This document shows, piece by piece, positions 16,746-25,512 of a DNA stretch of 64,000 nucleotides (position 1 is the stretch's first letter; every line of letters starts with the position of its first letter). Source of the DNA: Ptiloglossa arizonensis (taxonomy: Eukaryota > Arthropoda > Insecta > Hymenoptera > Colletidae); NCBI RefSeq assembly GCF_051014685.1, contig NW_027479037.1:204519-268518 (forward strand). The letters are read 5' to 3'. The translations under genes and the position numbers were made by a program. The notes under the pieces were generated by a model that had not been told where the DNA came from, did no database searches, and was given only the letters and a program-made list of their open reading frames with translations.

Positions 16746-17284
16746 GTTATACGTTATTCGTTATACGTTATACGTTATACGTTAGACGTTATACGTTATA
16801 CGTTATACGTTATACGTTATACGTTATACGTTATTCGTCATACGTTATACGTTATACGTTATACGTTATACGTTATACGTTATACGTTATACGTTATACG
16901 TTATACGTTATACGTTATACGTTATACGTTATACGTTATACGTTATACGTTATACGTTATACGTTATACGTTATACGTTATACGTTATACGTTATACGTT
17001 ATACGTTATACGTTATACGTTATACGTTATACGTTATACGTTATACGTTATACGTTATACGTTATACGTTATACGTTATACGATATACGTTATACGTTAT
17101 ACGTAATACGTTATACGTTATACGTTATACGTTATACGTTATACGTTATACGTTATACGTTATACGTTATACGTTATACGTTATACGTTATACGTTATAC
17201 GTTATACGTTATACGTTATACGTTATACGTTATACGTTATACGTTATACGTTATACGTTATACGTTATACGTTATACGTTATAC

Positions 17285-18320
17285 GTTATGCGTTATAAGT
17301 CATACCTTATACGTGATACGTCATACGTTAGACGTTATACGTTATACGTTATACGTTATACGTTATACGTTATACGTTTTACGTTATACGTTATACGTTA
17401 TACGTTATACGTTATACGTTATACGTTATACGTTATACGTTATACGTTATACGTTATACGTTATACGTTATACGTTATACGTTATACGTTATACGTTATA
17501 CGTTATACGTTATACGTTATACGTTATACGTTATACGTTATACGTTATACGTTATACGTTATAGGTCATACCTTATACGTGATACGTGATACGTCATACG
17601 TTATACGTTATACGTTATACGTTATACGTTATACGTTATACGTTATACGTTATACGTTATACGTTATACGTTATACGTTATACGTTATACGTTATACGTT
17701 ATAGGTCATACCTTATACGTGATACGTGATACGTCATACGTTATACGTTATACGTTATACGTTATACGTTATACGTTATACGTTATACGTTATACGTTAT
17801 ACGTTATACGTTATACGTTATACGTTATACGTTATACGTTATACGTTATACGTTATACGTTATACGTTATACGTTATACGTTATACGTTATACGTTATAC
17901 GTTATACGTTATACGTTATACGTTATACGTTATACGTTATACGTTATACGTTATACGTTATACGTTATACGTTATACGTTATACGTTATACGTTATACGT
18001 TATACGTTATACGTTATACGTTATACGTTATACGTTATACGTTATACGTTATACGTTATACGGTATACGTTATGCGATATACGCTATACGTTATGCGTTA
18101 TAGGATATACGTCATGCGTTATAGGATATACGTTATACGTTATACGTTATACGTTATACGTTATACATTATACGTTATACGTTATACGTTATACGTTATA
18201 CGTTATACGTTATACGTTATACGTTATACGTTATACGTTATACGTTATACGTTATACGTTATACGTTATACGTTATACGTTATGCGTTATAAGTCATACC
18301 TTATACGTGATACGTCATAC
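17285..18320. repeat. Tandem higher-order pair, copy 2 of the 10.3-11.5 kb pair
   Basis: The ATGCGTTATAAGTCATACC landmarks at 17,289 and 18,283 and the GCGATATACGCTATACG group at 18,074 match those at 10,465, 11,445 and 11,243. This is the last clear domain-A structure before the domain boundary. Confidence 0.76.
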
Positions 18321-21197
18321 GTTATACGTTATACGTTATACGTTATACGTTATACGTTATACGTTATACGTTATACGTTTTACGTTATACGTTATACGTT
18401 ATACGTTATACGTTATACGTTATACGTTATACGTTATACGTTATACGTTATACGTTATACGTTATACGTTATACGTTATACGTTATACGTTATACCTTAT
18501 ACATTATACGTCAGACGTTATACGTTATACGTAATACGGTATACGTTATGCGTTATACGCTATACGTTATACGTTATGCGCTATACGTAATACGTTATAC
18601 GTTATAGGTTATACGTTATACGTTATACGTTATACGTTATACGTTATACGTTATACGTTATACGTTATACGTTATACGTTATACGTTATACGGTATACGT
18701 TATACGTTATACGTTATACGTTATACGTTATACGGTATACGTTATACGTTATACGTTATACGTTACACGTTATACGTTATACGTTATACGTTATACGTTA
18801 TACGTTACATGTTATGCGTTATACGTTTTACGTTATTCGTTGTACGTTCTTCGTTACACGTTATACGTTATAGGTCATACGTTATACGTTATACGTTATA
18901 CGTTATACGTTATACGTTATACGTTATACGTTATACGTTATACGTTAAACGTTATACGTTATACGTTATACGTTATACGTTATACGTTATACGTTATACG
19001 TTATTCGTTATACGTTATACGTTATACGTTATACGTTTTACGTTATTCGTGATACGTTATACGTTATACGTTATACGTTATACGTTATACGTTATACGTT
19101 ATACGTTATACGTTATACGTTATACGTTATACGTTATACGTCATAGGTTATACGTTATACGTTATACGTTATACGTCATAGGTTATACGTTATACGTTAT
19201 ACGTTATACGTTTTACGTTATACGTTATACGTTATACGTTATACGTTATACGGTATACGTTATACGTTATACGTTATACGTTATACGTTATTCGTTATAC
19301 GTTATACGTTATACGTTATACGTTATACGTTATACGTTATACGTTATACGTTATACGTCATAGGTTATACGTTATACGTTATACGTTATACGTTATACGT
19401 TATACGTTATACGTTATACGTTATACGTTATACGTTATACGTTATACGTTATACGTCATAGGTTATACGTTATACGTTATACGTTATACGTTTTACGTTA
19501 TTCGTGATACGTTATACATTATACATTATACGTTATACGTTATACGTTATACGTTATACGTTATACGTTATACGTTATACGTTATACGTTATACGTTATA
19601 CGTTATACGTTATACGTTATACGTTATACGTTATACGTTATACGTTATACGTTATACGTTATACGTTATACGTTATACGTTATCCGTTATACGTTATCCG
19701 TTATACGTTATGCGTTATACGTTATGCGTTATACGTTATGCGTTATACGTTATACGTTATACGTCATACGTTATACGTTATACGTTATACGTTATACGTT
19801 ATACGTTATACGTTATACGTTATACGTTATACGTTATACGTTATACGTTATACGTTATACGTTATACGTTATACGTTGTACGTTATACGTTGTACGTTAT
19901 ACGTAGTACGTTATACGTTGTACGTTATACGTTGTACGTTATACGTTGTACGTTATACGTTATACGTTATACGTTATACGTTATACGTTATACGTTATAC
20001 GGTATACGTTATACGTTATACGTTATACGTTATACGTTATACGTTATACGTTATACGTTATACGTTATACGTCATAGGTTATGCGTTATACGTTATACGT
20101 TATTCGTGATACGTTATACATTATACGTTATACGTGATACGTTATACGTTATACGTTATACGTTATACGTTATACGTTATACGTTGTACGTTATACGTTA
20201 TACGTTATACGTTATACGTTATACGTCATAGGTTATACGTTATACGTTATTCTTTATGCGTTATACGTTATACGACATACGTTATACGTTATACGGTATA
20301 CGATATACGTTATGCGTTATACGTTTTACGTTATTCGTTATACGTTATACGTTATACGTTATACGTTATACGTTATACGTTATACGTTATACGTTATACG
20401 TTATACGTTATACGTTATACGTTATACGTTATACGTTATACGTTATACGTTATACGTTATACGTTATACGTTATACGTTATACGTTATACGTTATACGTT
20501 ATACGTTATACGTTATACGTTATACGTTATACGTTATACGTTATACGTTATACGTTATACGCTATACGTTATGCGTTATGCGTTATGCGTTATACGTTAT
20601 GCGTTATACGTTATGCGTTATACGTTATGCGTTATGCGTTATGCGTTATACGTTATACGTTATACGTTATACGTTATACGTTATACGTTATACGTTATAC
20701 GTTATACGTTATACGTTATACGTTATACGTTATACGTTATACGTTATACGTTATACGTTATACGTTATACGTTATACGTTATACGTTATACGTTATACGT
20801 TATACGTTATACGTTATACGTTATACGTTATACGTTATACGTTATACGTTATACGTTATACGTTATACGTTATACGTTATACGTTATACGTTATACGTTA
20901 TACGTTATACGTTATACGTTATACGTTATACGTTATACGTTATACGTTATACGTTATACGTTATACGTTATACGTTATACGTTATACGTTATACGTTATA
21001 CGTTATACGTTATACGTTATACGTTATACGTTATACGCTATACGTTATGCGTTATACGTTATGCGTTATACGTTATGCGTTATACGTTATGCGTTATACG
21101 TTATGCGTTATACGTTATACGTTATACGTTATACGTTATACGTTATACGTTATACGTTATACGTTATACGTTATACGTTATACGTTATACGTTATAC

Positions 21198-21480
21198 GTC
21201 ATAGGTTATGCGTTATACGTTATACGTTATACGTTTTACGTTATACGTTATTCGTTATACGTTATACGTTATACGTTATACGTTATACGTTATACGTTAT
21301 ACGTTATACGTTATACGTTTTACGTTATTCGTGATACGTTATACGTTATACGTTATACGTTATACGTTATACGTTTTACGTTATACGTTATACGTTATAC
21401 GTTATACGTTATACGTTATACGGTATACGATATACGTTATGCGTTATAAGTTTTACGTTGTTCGTTATACGTTATACGTT
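21198..21480. repeat. Left flank of the insertion, paralogous to 29,447-29,778
   Basis: Landmarks match the array at 29.4-29.8 kb in order: GTCATAGGTTATGCG (21,198 / 29,447), GTTTTACG (21,232 / 29,481), TTATTCG (21,248 / 29,497), GTTTTACGTTATTCGTGAT (21,317 / 29,566) and GCGTTATAAGTTTTACG (21,441 / 29,739). The offset is 8,249 bp on the left and 8,298 bp next to the element because the paralog has seven extra units. The GTTATAAGTTTTACG group appears only at these two places in the window as far as I can see. Confidence 0.85.
21467..21480 (+). repeat. Left copy of the probable target-site duplication
   Basis: ATACGTTATACGTT ends directly before the first element base (21,481) and equals 23,423-23,436 after the poly(A). 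The first A of the right copy may belong to the tail, so the duplication is 13 or 14 bp. In the uninterrupted paralog the matching target bases are 29,766-29,778, present once. R1 elements are known to make 14-bp duplications. Because the target is a 7-bp repeat, lengths of about 7 or 21 bp would also be possible if a unit was gained or lost. Confidence 0.65.
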
Positions 21481-21481
21481 C

Positions 21482-22813
21482 TACCTCCGCGACAGGTGGA
21501 TCGAGTATCCGGGCCGGTGCGGGACGGAGAGGAGAGCGGTGTACTCCGGGGTTCCGCAGGGGTCGGTGTTAGGACCCCTGCTGTGGAACCTCGGGTACGA
21601 CACCGTCCTGCGGGCCGAAGACCTCCCCGACGGCGTCAGTCTGACATGTTACGCGGACGACACCTTGTTGTTGGCCGTCGGGGGGGACTGGAGGGGGGCT
21701 GTTCGGGCCGCCGAGGACGGTGTCCGGCGCGTCGTCTCCCGGATCAGGGGGATCGGTTTGGAGGTGGCTCTCCACAAAACCGAGGTACTCGGGATGTATA
21801 GACCCCGGGGAGAGCCGCCTCCCCCCCTGATCCGGGTGGGTGAGACAGACGTCGAGGTGAGGTCTCAGATGAAATATCTGGGACTTCACCTCGACAGCCA
21901 CTGGCGCTTCGAGGGCCATTTCCGGGCCCTGGCCCCGCGGTTGGAGAGGATAGTTGGCGCTTTGGGCCGTATCCTCCCCAACCTGCGGGGCCCGAGTGAC
22001 CGGGTTCGCCGCCTCTACGCGGGAATGGTCCACTCGGTGGCCCTATACGGGGCCCCCGTTTGGGCGGGCGACCTGGCCGCCTCCCGGCGCAGCAAGGTAT
22101 TGCTGCGCCGGGTTCAAAGGCGGCTTGCACTGCGGATCGCCCGGGGGTACCGGACCGTTTCGTATGAGGCGGCGAGCGTCCTGTCAGGGCTACCCCCGGC
22201 GGACTTGATCGCGGGCGCGCATGCGGCTTTCTACGAGGGCCGCATGCGCGCCCGCGAGGATGGGGTGGTCCTGGCGGGCTGCGAGGTGGAGGCCCTGAGG
22301 CGCCAGGCCCGGGAGTCCATGCTGCAGCTTTGGCAGCAGCGGCTGGCCGAGCCGTTGTTCGGCCAGAGGACTGTCCGGGCTATCCGGCCGGTCCTGTTTG
22401 AGTGGCTGGGTAGGCGCTTCGGCTCACTCACCTACCGGTTGGTGCAGGTGCTGTCCGGGCACGGATGCTTCGGTCAGTACCTGTGCCGGATCGGTGTGGA
22501 AGAGGCGGCGCGCTGCTGGCACTGTCCAGCGGACGAGGACACGGCGCAACACACCCTCGAGGTGTGTCCGGCCTGGGGGGTGGAGCGCCGTGTCCTCACG
22601 GCCGTGATTGGGGCGGACCTATCGCTGCCGGGCGTGGTACAGGCCATGCTCGGCAGCGAGACGAAGTGGCGGGCCGTGGCCTCCTTCTGCGAGGAGGTAA
22701 TCTCGCGGAAGGAGGCCGCGAGCCGCATTCGCGAGAGCGGGAGACCGCGAGCGAGGCCTCGTCCGAGGCCGGGGGCGGGTGGGCCTCCGGAAAGGCTGGG
22801 GAGGCCACCCTGA
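21482..22813 (+). CDS. Reverse transcriptase (ORF2) C-terminal fragment, R1-like non-LTR retrotransposon
   Basis: The product is the distal part of an RT that would copy element RNA at a nicked genomic target. Numbering residues from 21,482, the frame is open for 443 codons to TGA at 22,811-22,813. Visible in order are SGVPQGSVLGP (RT motif B region, about 22-32), CYADDTLL with the catalytic YADD at 57-60, HKTE (98-101), KYLG (131-134), the thumb-region phrase YGAPVW (189-194), SGHGCFGQYLCRI (325-337), and a C-X2-C-X8-H-X4-C finger with C345, C348, H357 and C362. The C-terminal tail is rich in Arg, Pro and Gly. Missing are the endonuclease, ORF1 and RT motifs upstream of motif B, including the first catalytic aspartate; full ORF2 proteins of this clade are about 1,000 residues or more. 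There is no native start. The frame runs back into satellite codons, so any product would be chimeric. No internal stop or frameshift is seen. The finger and SGHGCFG phrase argue for the R1 clade over L1 or Jockey types. Confidence 0.92.
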   Translation, partial: YLRDRWIEYPGRCGTERRAVYSGVPQGSVLGPLLWNLGYDTVLRAEDLPDGVSLTCYADDTLLLAVGGDWRGAVRAAEDGVRRVVSRIRGIGLEVALHKTEVLGMYRPRGEPPPPLIRVGETDVEVRSQMKYLGLHLDSHWRFEGHFRALAPRLERIVGALGRILPNLRGPSDRVRRLYAGMVHSVALYGAPVWAGDLAASRRSKVLLRRVQRRLALRIARGYRTVSYEAASVLSGLPPADLIAGAHAAFYEGRMRAREDGVVLAGCEVEALRRQARESMLQLWQQRLAEPLFGQRTVRAIRPVLFEWLGRRFGSLTYRLVQVLSGHGCFGQYLCRIGVEEAARCWHCPADEDTAQHTLEVCPAWGVERRVLTAVIGADLSLPGVVQAMLGSETKWRAVASFCEEVISRKEAASRIRESGRPRARPRPRPGAGGPPERLGRPP

Positions 22814-22815
22814 GA

Positions 22816-22865
22816 GCGGCGGGCGGGGGTGCGTAGCCCTTGAGGCTCGTGCCACCGCCCGTCGT
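22816..22865 (+). other. 3'UTR stem-loop 1 (compound)
   Basis: Outer arms 22,816-22,826 and 22,855-22,865 pair over 11 positions with two G-U pairs. After a G/A mismatch (22,827 / 22,854), inner arms 22,828-22,838 and 22,844-22,853 pair with one bulged U and two G-U pairs. It begins three bases after the stop codon. Confidence 0.6.
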
Positions 22866-22894
22866 CTGAGGGGTGGGAGGAATAAGGGACGGCG

Positions 22895-22937
22895 ACGCTC
22901 TCGAGGGCGGAGAGGCCAGAGCCGCCCTCGGGAGCGT
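22895..22937 (+). other. 3'UTR stem-loop 2
   Basis: Arms 22,895-22,910 and 22,922-22,937 pair over 16 positions, with one G-U pair (22,901 / 22,931) and an 11-nt loop. Confidence 0.75.
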
Positions 22938-22951
22938 ACGAGCCGGGGTGC

Positions 22952-22997
22952 GGCCGCGCCGACGGCACGGTCCCAGGGCCGTGCCTCCGGCGCGGCT
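22952..22997 (+). other. 3'UTR stem-loop 3
   Basis: An outer stem 22,953-22,961 / 22,988-22,996 (9 pairs, plus a G-U at 22,952 / 22,997) is followed by a 2x2 internal loop. The inner stem 22,964-22,972 / 22,977-22,985 has 9 pairs including one G-U, closing a CCAG tetraloop. Confidence 0.72.
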
Positions 22998-23004
22998 ATG
23001 GGGG

Positions 23005-23045
23005 CCGTGGGCGGTCGCGAGTGTGGGACTCGCGGCCGCCCTCGG
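23005..23045 (+). other. 3'UTR stem-loop 4
   Basis: Arms 23,009-23,022 and 23,028-23,041 pair over 14 positions with one G-U, closing a 5-nt loop. Three further pairs (23,005-23,007 / 23,043-23,045) lie beyond a single U/U mismatch. Confidence 0.75.
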
Positions 23046-23062
23046 GCGGCCCCCGGGAGTGG

Positions 23063-23095
23063 GACGTCGGAGCAGCGTGGCCCTGCTCCGACGTC
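23063..23095 (+). other. 3'UTR stem-loop 5
   Basis: A perfect 13-bp inverted repeat: GACGTCGGAGCAG at 23,063-23,075 and its complement at 23,083-23,095, with a 7-nt loop. Confidence 0.8.
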
Positions 23096-23120
23096 GGGCG
23101 CCAGAGCGCCGAGGAGAAAA

Positions 23121-23157
23121 CAGGGAAGGGAGGGTGAAGTACCCCCTCCCTTCCCTG
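23121..23157 (+). other. 3'UTR stem-loop 6
   Basis: A perfect 14-bp inverted repeat: CAGGGAAGGGAGGG at 23,121-23,134 and its complement at 23,144-23,157, with a 9-nt loop. Confidence 0.8.
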
Positions 23158-23185
23158 GAACGGGAGGACACGGGCGCGAGAGCCC

Positions 23186-23241
23186 TGCACGGGGGAGCAC
23201 CTGATGTTATGATGTCTTCGGTCCCAGGTGCTCCCCCTGCA
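23186..23241 (+). other. 3'UTR stem-loop 7
   Basis: Arms 23,186-23,203 and 23,225-23,241 form 17 pairs with one bulged C (23,190). The 21-nt loop is the largest in the series and is AT-rich compared with the rest of the UTR. Confidence 0.8.
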
Positions 23242-23282
23242 TAGTGCGAGGATGGCCACCGTGGTGGGTTTTAGTGGGTAGG

Positions 23283-23317
23283 TCCCGCGCCCGATGGGTT
23301 TCCTTCCGGGCGCGGGG
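23283..23317 (+). other. 3'UTR stem-loop 8
   Basis: Arms 23,284-23,293 (CCCGCGCCCG) and 23,307-23,316 pair perfectly over 10 positions, with a possible U-G pair outside and a 13-nt loop. It lies about 70 nt before the poly(A) tail. Confidence 0.72.
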
Positions 23318-23382
23318 AATCCCACACTCCCCCCGCCCCTCCCCAGGCGGCGGGGGGGTCTTTCGAAGATTTCCCCCACGTT

Positions 23383-23383
23383 A

Positions 23384-23388
<5 letters not shown>
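23383..23388 (+). promoter_or_regulatory. Polyadenylation signal AATAAA
   Basis: AATAAA overlaps the first bases of the A-tract. In an ordinary mRNA the signal sits 10-30 nt before the tail. Its position here may mean that the tail is added or slipped on directly at the element end, or that the hexamer is incidental (AAT followed by A residues). Confidence 0.45.

Positions 23389-23423
<35 letters not shown>
23386..23423 (+). other. Poly(A) tail of the retrotransposon (38 A)
   Basis: 38 uninterrupted A residues follow TTAAT, and the satellite resumes at 23,424. The intact homopolymer suggests a young insertion; its exact length is sensitive to sequencing error. Confidence 0.93.
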
Positions 23424-23426
<3 letters not shown>

Positions 23427-23436
23427 GTTATACGTT
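23423..23436 (+). repeat. Right copy of the probable target-site duplication
   Basis: ATACGTTATACGTT, identical to 21,467-21,480; its first A is shared with the poly(A). It is followed by ATTCGTTATACG, the same continuation as after 29,778 in the uninterrupted paralog. Confidence 0.65.
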
Positions 23437-24030
23437 ATTCGTTATACGTTATACTTTATACGTTATACGTTTTACGTTATTCGTGATACGTTATACGTTA
23501 TACGTTATACGTTATACGTTATACGTTATACGTTATACGTTATACGTTATACGTTATACGTTATACGTTATACGTTATACGTTATACGTTATACGTTATA
23601 CGTTATACGTCATAGGTTATACGTTATACGTTATACGTTATACGTTTTACGTTATACGTTATTCGTTATACGTTATACGTTATACGTTATACGTTATACG
23701 TTATACGTAATACGTTATACGTTATACGTTATACGTTATACGTTATACGTTATACGTTATACGTTATACGTTATACGTTATACGTTATACGTTATACGTT
23801 ATACGTTATACGTTATACGTTATACGGTATACGTTATACGTTATACGTTATACGTTATACGTTATACGGTATACGTTATACGTTATACGTTATACGTTAC
23901 ACGTTATACGTTATACGTTATACGTTATACGTTATACGTTACATGTTATGCGTTATACGTTTTACGTTATTCGTTGTACGTTCTTCGTTACACGTTATAC
24001 GTTATAGGTCATACGTTATACGTTATACGT
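23424..24030. repeat. Right flank of the insertion, paralogous to 29,766-30,379
   Basis: Landmarks keep a constant offset of 6,342 bp: the ATTCG unit, ACTTTATACG, GTTTTACGTTATTCGTGAT, GTCATAGG (23,609 / 29,951) and GTAATACG (23,707 / 30,049). After about 23,826 the offset is 6,349 bp (one unit), including GGTATACG (23,826 / 30,175), ACATGTTATGCG (23,941 / 30,290) and ATAGGTCATACG (24,004 / 30,353). Confidence 0.88.
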
Positions 24031-25512
24031 TATACGTTATACGTTATACGTTATACGTTATACGTTATACGTTATACGTTATACGTTATACGTTATACGT
24101 TATACGTTATACGTTATACGTTATACGTTATACGTTATACGTTATACGTTGTACGTTATACGTTATACGTTATACGTTATACGTTATACGTCATAGGTTA
24201 TACGTTATACGTTATTCTTTATGCGTTATACGTTATACGATATACGTTATACGTTATACGGTATACGATATACGTTATGCGTTATACGTTTTACGTTATT
24301 CGTTATACGTTATACGTTATACGTTATACGTTATACGTTATACGTTATACGTTATACGTTATATGGTATACGTTATACGTTATACGTTATACGTTATACG
24401 TTATACGGTATACGTTATACGTTATACGTTATACGTTATACGTTATACGTTATACGTTATACGTTATACGTTATACGTTATACGTTATACGTTATACGTT
24501 ATACGTTATACGTCATAGGTTATACGTTATACGTTATACGTTATACGTTATACGTTATACGTTATACGTTATACGTTATACGTTATACGTTATACGTTAT
24601 ACGTAATACGTCATAGGTTATACGTTATACGTTATACGTTATACGTTATACGTTATACGTTATACGTTATACGTTATACGTTATACGTTATACGTTATAC
24701 GTTATACGTTATACGTTATACGTTGTACGTTATACGTAGTACGTTATACGTTGTACGTTATACGTTATACGTTGTACGTTATACGTTATACGTTATACGT
24801 TATACGTTGTACGTTATACGTTATACGTTATACGTTATACGTTATACGTCATAGGTTATACGTTATACGTTATTCTTTATGCGTTATACGTTATACGATA
24901 TACGTTATACGTTATACGGTATACGATATACGTTATGCGTTATACGTTTTACGTTATTCGTTATACGTTATACGTTATACGTTATACGTTATACGTTATA
25001 CGTTATACGTTATACGTTATACGTTATACGTTATACGTTATACGTTATACGTTATACGTTATACGTTATACGTTATACGTTATACGTTATACGTTATACG
25101 TTATACGTTCTACGTTATACGTTCTACGTTATACGTTGTACGTTATACGTAGTACGTTATACGTTGTACGTTATACGTTATACGTTATACGTTATACGTT
25201 ATACGTTATACGTTATACGTTATACGTTATACGTTATACGTTATACGTCATAGGTTATGCGTTATACGTTATACGTTATTCGTGATACGTTATACATTAT
25301 ACGTTATACGTGATACGTTATACGTTATACGTTATACGTTATACGTTATACGTAATACGTCATAGGTTATACGTTATACGTTATACGTTATACGTTATAC
25401 GTTATACGTTATACGTTATACGTTATACGTTATACGTTATACGTTATACGTTATACGTTATACGTTATACGTTATACGTTATACGTTATACGTTATACGT
25501 TATACGTTATAC

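Larger units (their letters stand above)
1..18610. repeat. 7-bp satellite (ACGTTAT)n, domain A
   Basis: Head-to-tail ACGTTAT units run through the whole stretch, with single-base variants in a minority of units. Domain A is recognised by recurrent ordered groups of variants: CCTTATACATTATACG followed by GTCAGACG or GTCACACG (for example 393, 666, 2,515, 3,929, 6,401, 9,629, 11,741, 15,036, 18,494); GTCATACCTTATACGTGAT (for example 2,082, 4,210, 7,799, 12,022, 16,438); and GGTGTAGGATATACG (1,949, 4,650, 4,867, 7,667, 12,462, 13,750, 16,303). These groups are not seen to the right of about 18.6 kb. The consensus unit is 2/7 GC and contains one CpG within ACGT. Forward reading frames here are stop-free repeats of VIRYTLY and are not genes. 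I find no gene, RNA or other mobile element in this stretch. The boundary with domain B is accurate to about 80 bp. Confidence 0.97.
18611..21480. repeat. 7-bp satellite, domain B (left of the retroelement)
   Basis: ACGTTAT units continue, but the variant vocabulary changes: CGGTATACG pairs, GTTACATGTTATGCG, CTTCGTTACACG, GTCATAGGTTATACG, GTAGTACG and TTCTTTATGCG (20,250). Runs of alternating ATGCG units occur at about 19,700-19,745, 20,570-20,650 and 21,040-21,105. The same vocabulary continues to the right of the retroelement, so the element interrupted a pre-existing domain B. No gene is seen. Confidence 0.95.
22814..23385 (+). other. 3'UTR of the retrotransposon, rich in stem-loops
   Basis: This GC-rich region between the RT stop codon and the poly(A) tail contains no convincing coding frame. 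By eye it breaks into eight successive inverted repeats (listed separately), several with 13-18 paired bases. In R2 and SART1, 3'UTR structure is recognised by the element's own RT to start reverse transcription, so a similar role is plausible here but is inference. It ends in CACGTTAATAAA, whose ACGTTA matches the satellite core. Confidence 0.85.
21481..23423 (+). mobile_element. 5'-truncated R1/TRAS-like non-LTR retrotransposon
   Basis: This is a 1.94-kb GC-rich insert in an AT-rich satellite. It consists of a 3' fragment of a reverse transcriptase ORF (to 22,813), a 572-nt 3'UTR, an AATAAA signal and 38 A residues, in + orientation. There are no LTRs. A 5' truncation, a poly(A) tail and a short target-site duplication together are the hallmark of target-primed reverse transcription. 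ORF1, the endonuclease and the N-terminal RT motifs are absent, so the copy cannot move on its own. The open frame and long uninterrupted tail point to a recent insertion. The left edge is uncertain by about 4 bases, because CGTTCTAC also exists as a variant satellite unit. The C-terminal finger and the phrase SGHGCFGQYLCRI resemble the R1 clade of arthropods; an exact family name needs a database search. Confidence 0.93.

Noticed and set aside
19700..21110. Runs of ATGCG units (19.70, 20.57 and 21.04 kb) as a separate element or regulatory site
   Set aside because: They are ordinary heptamers with an A-to-G change in alternating units, in register and flanked by consensus units, so they are local amplifications of one variant.
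21569..22130. Minus-strand open frames of 128-154 codons over the RT gene
   Set aside because: They are shadows of a GC-rich coding region with few stop codons; they carry no recognisable motif and lie opposite well-conserved RT motifs.
22596..23244. Open frames on both strands over the 3'UTR (up to 193 codons)
   Set aside because: Their composition is Arg-, Pro- and Gly-rich low complexity typical of random GC-rich sequence. They conflict with one another and coincide with the inverted repeats.
21481..23423. LTR retrotransposon or endogenous retrovirus
   Set aside because: There are no LTRs, no protease or integrase. A poly(A) end, 5' truncation and the R1-type C-terminal finger identify a non-LTR element.
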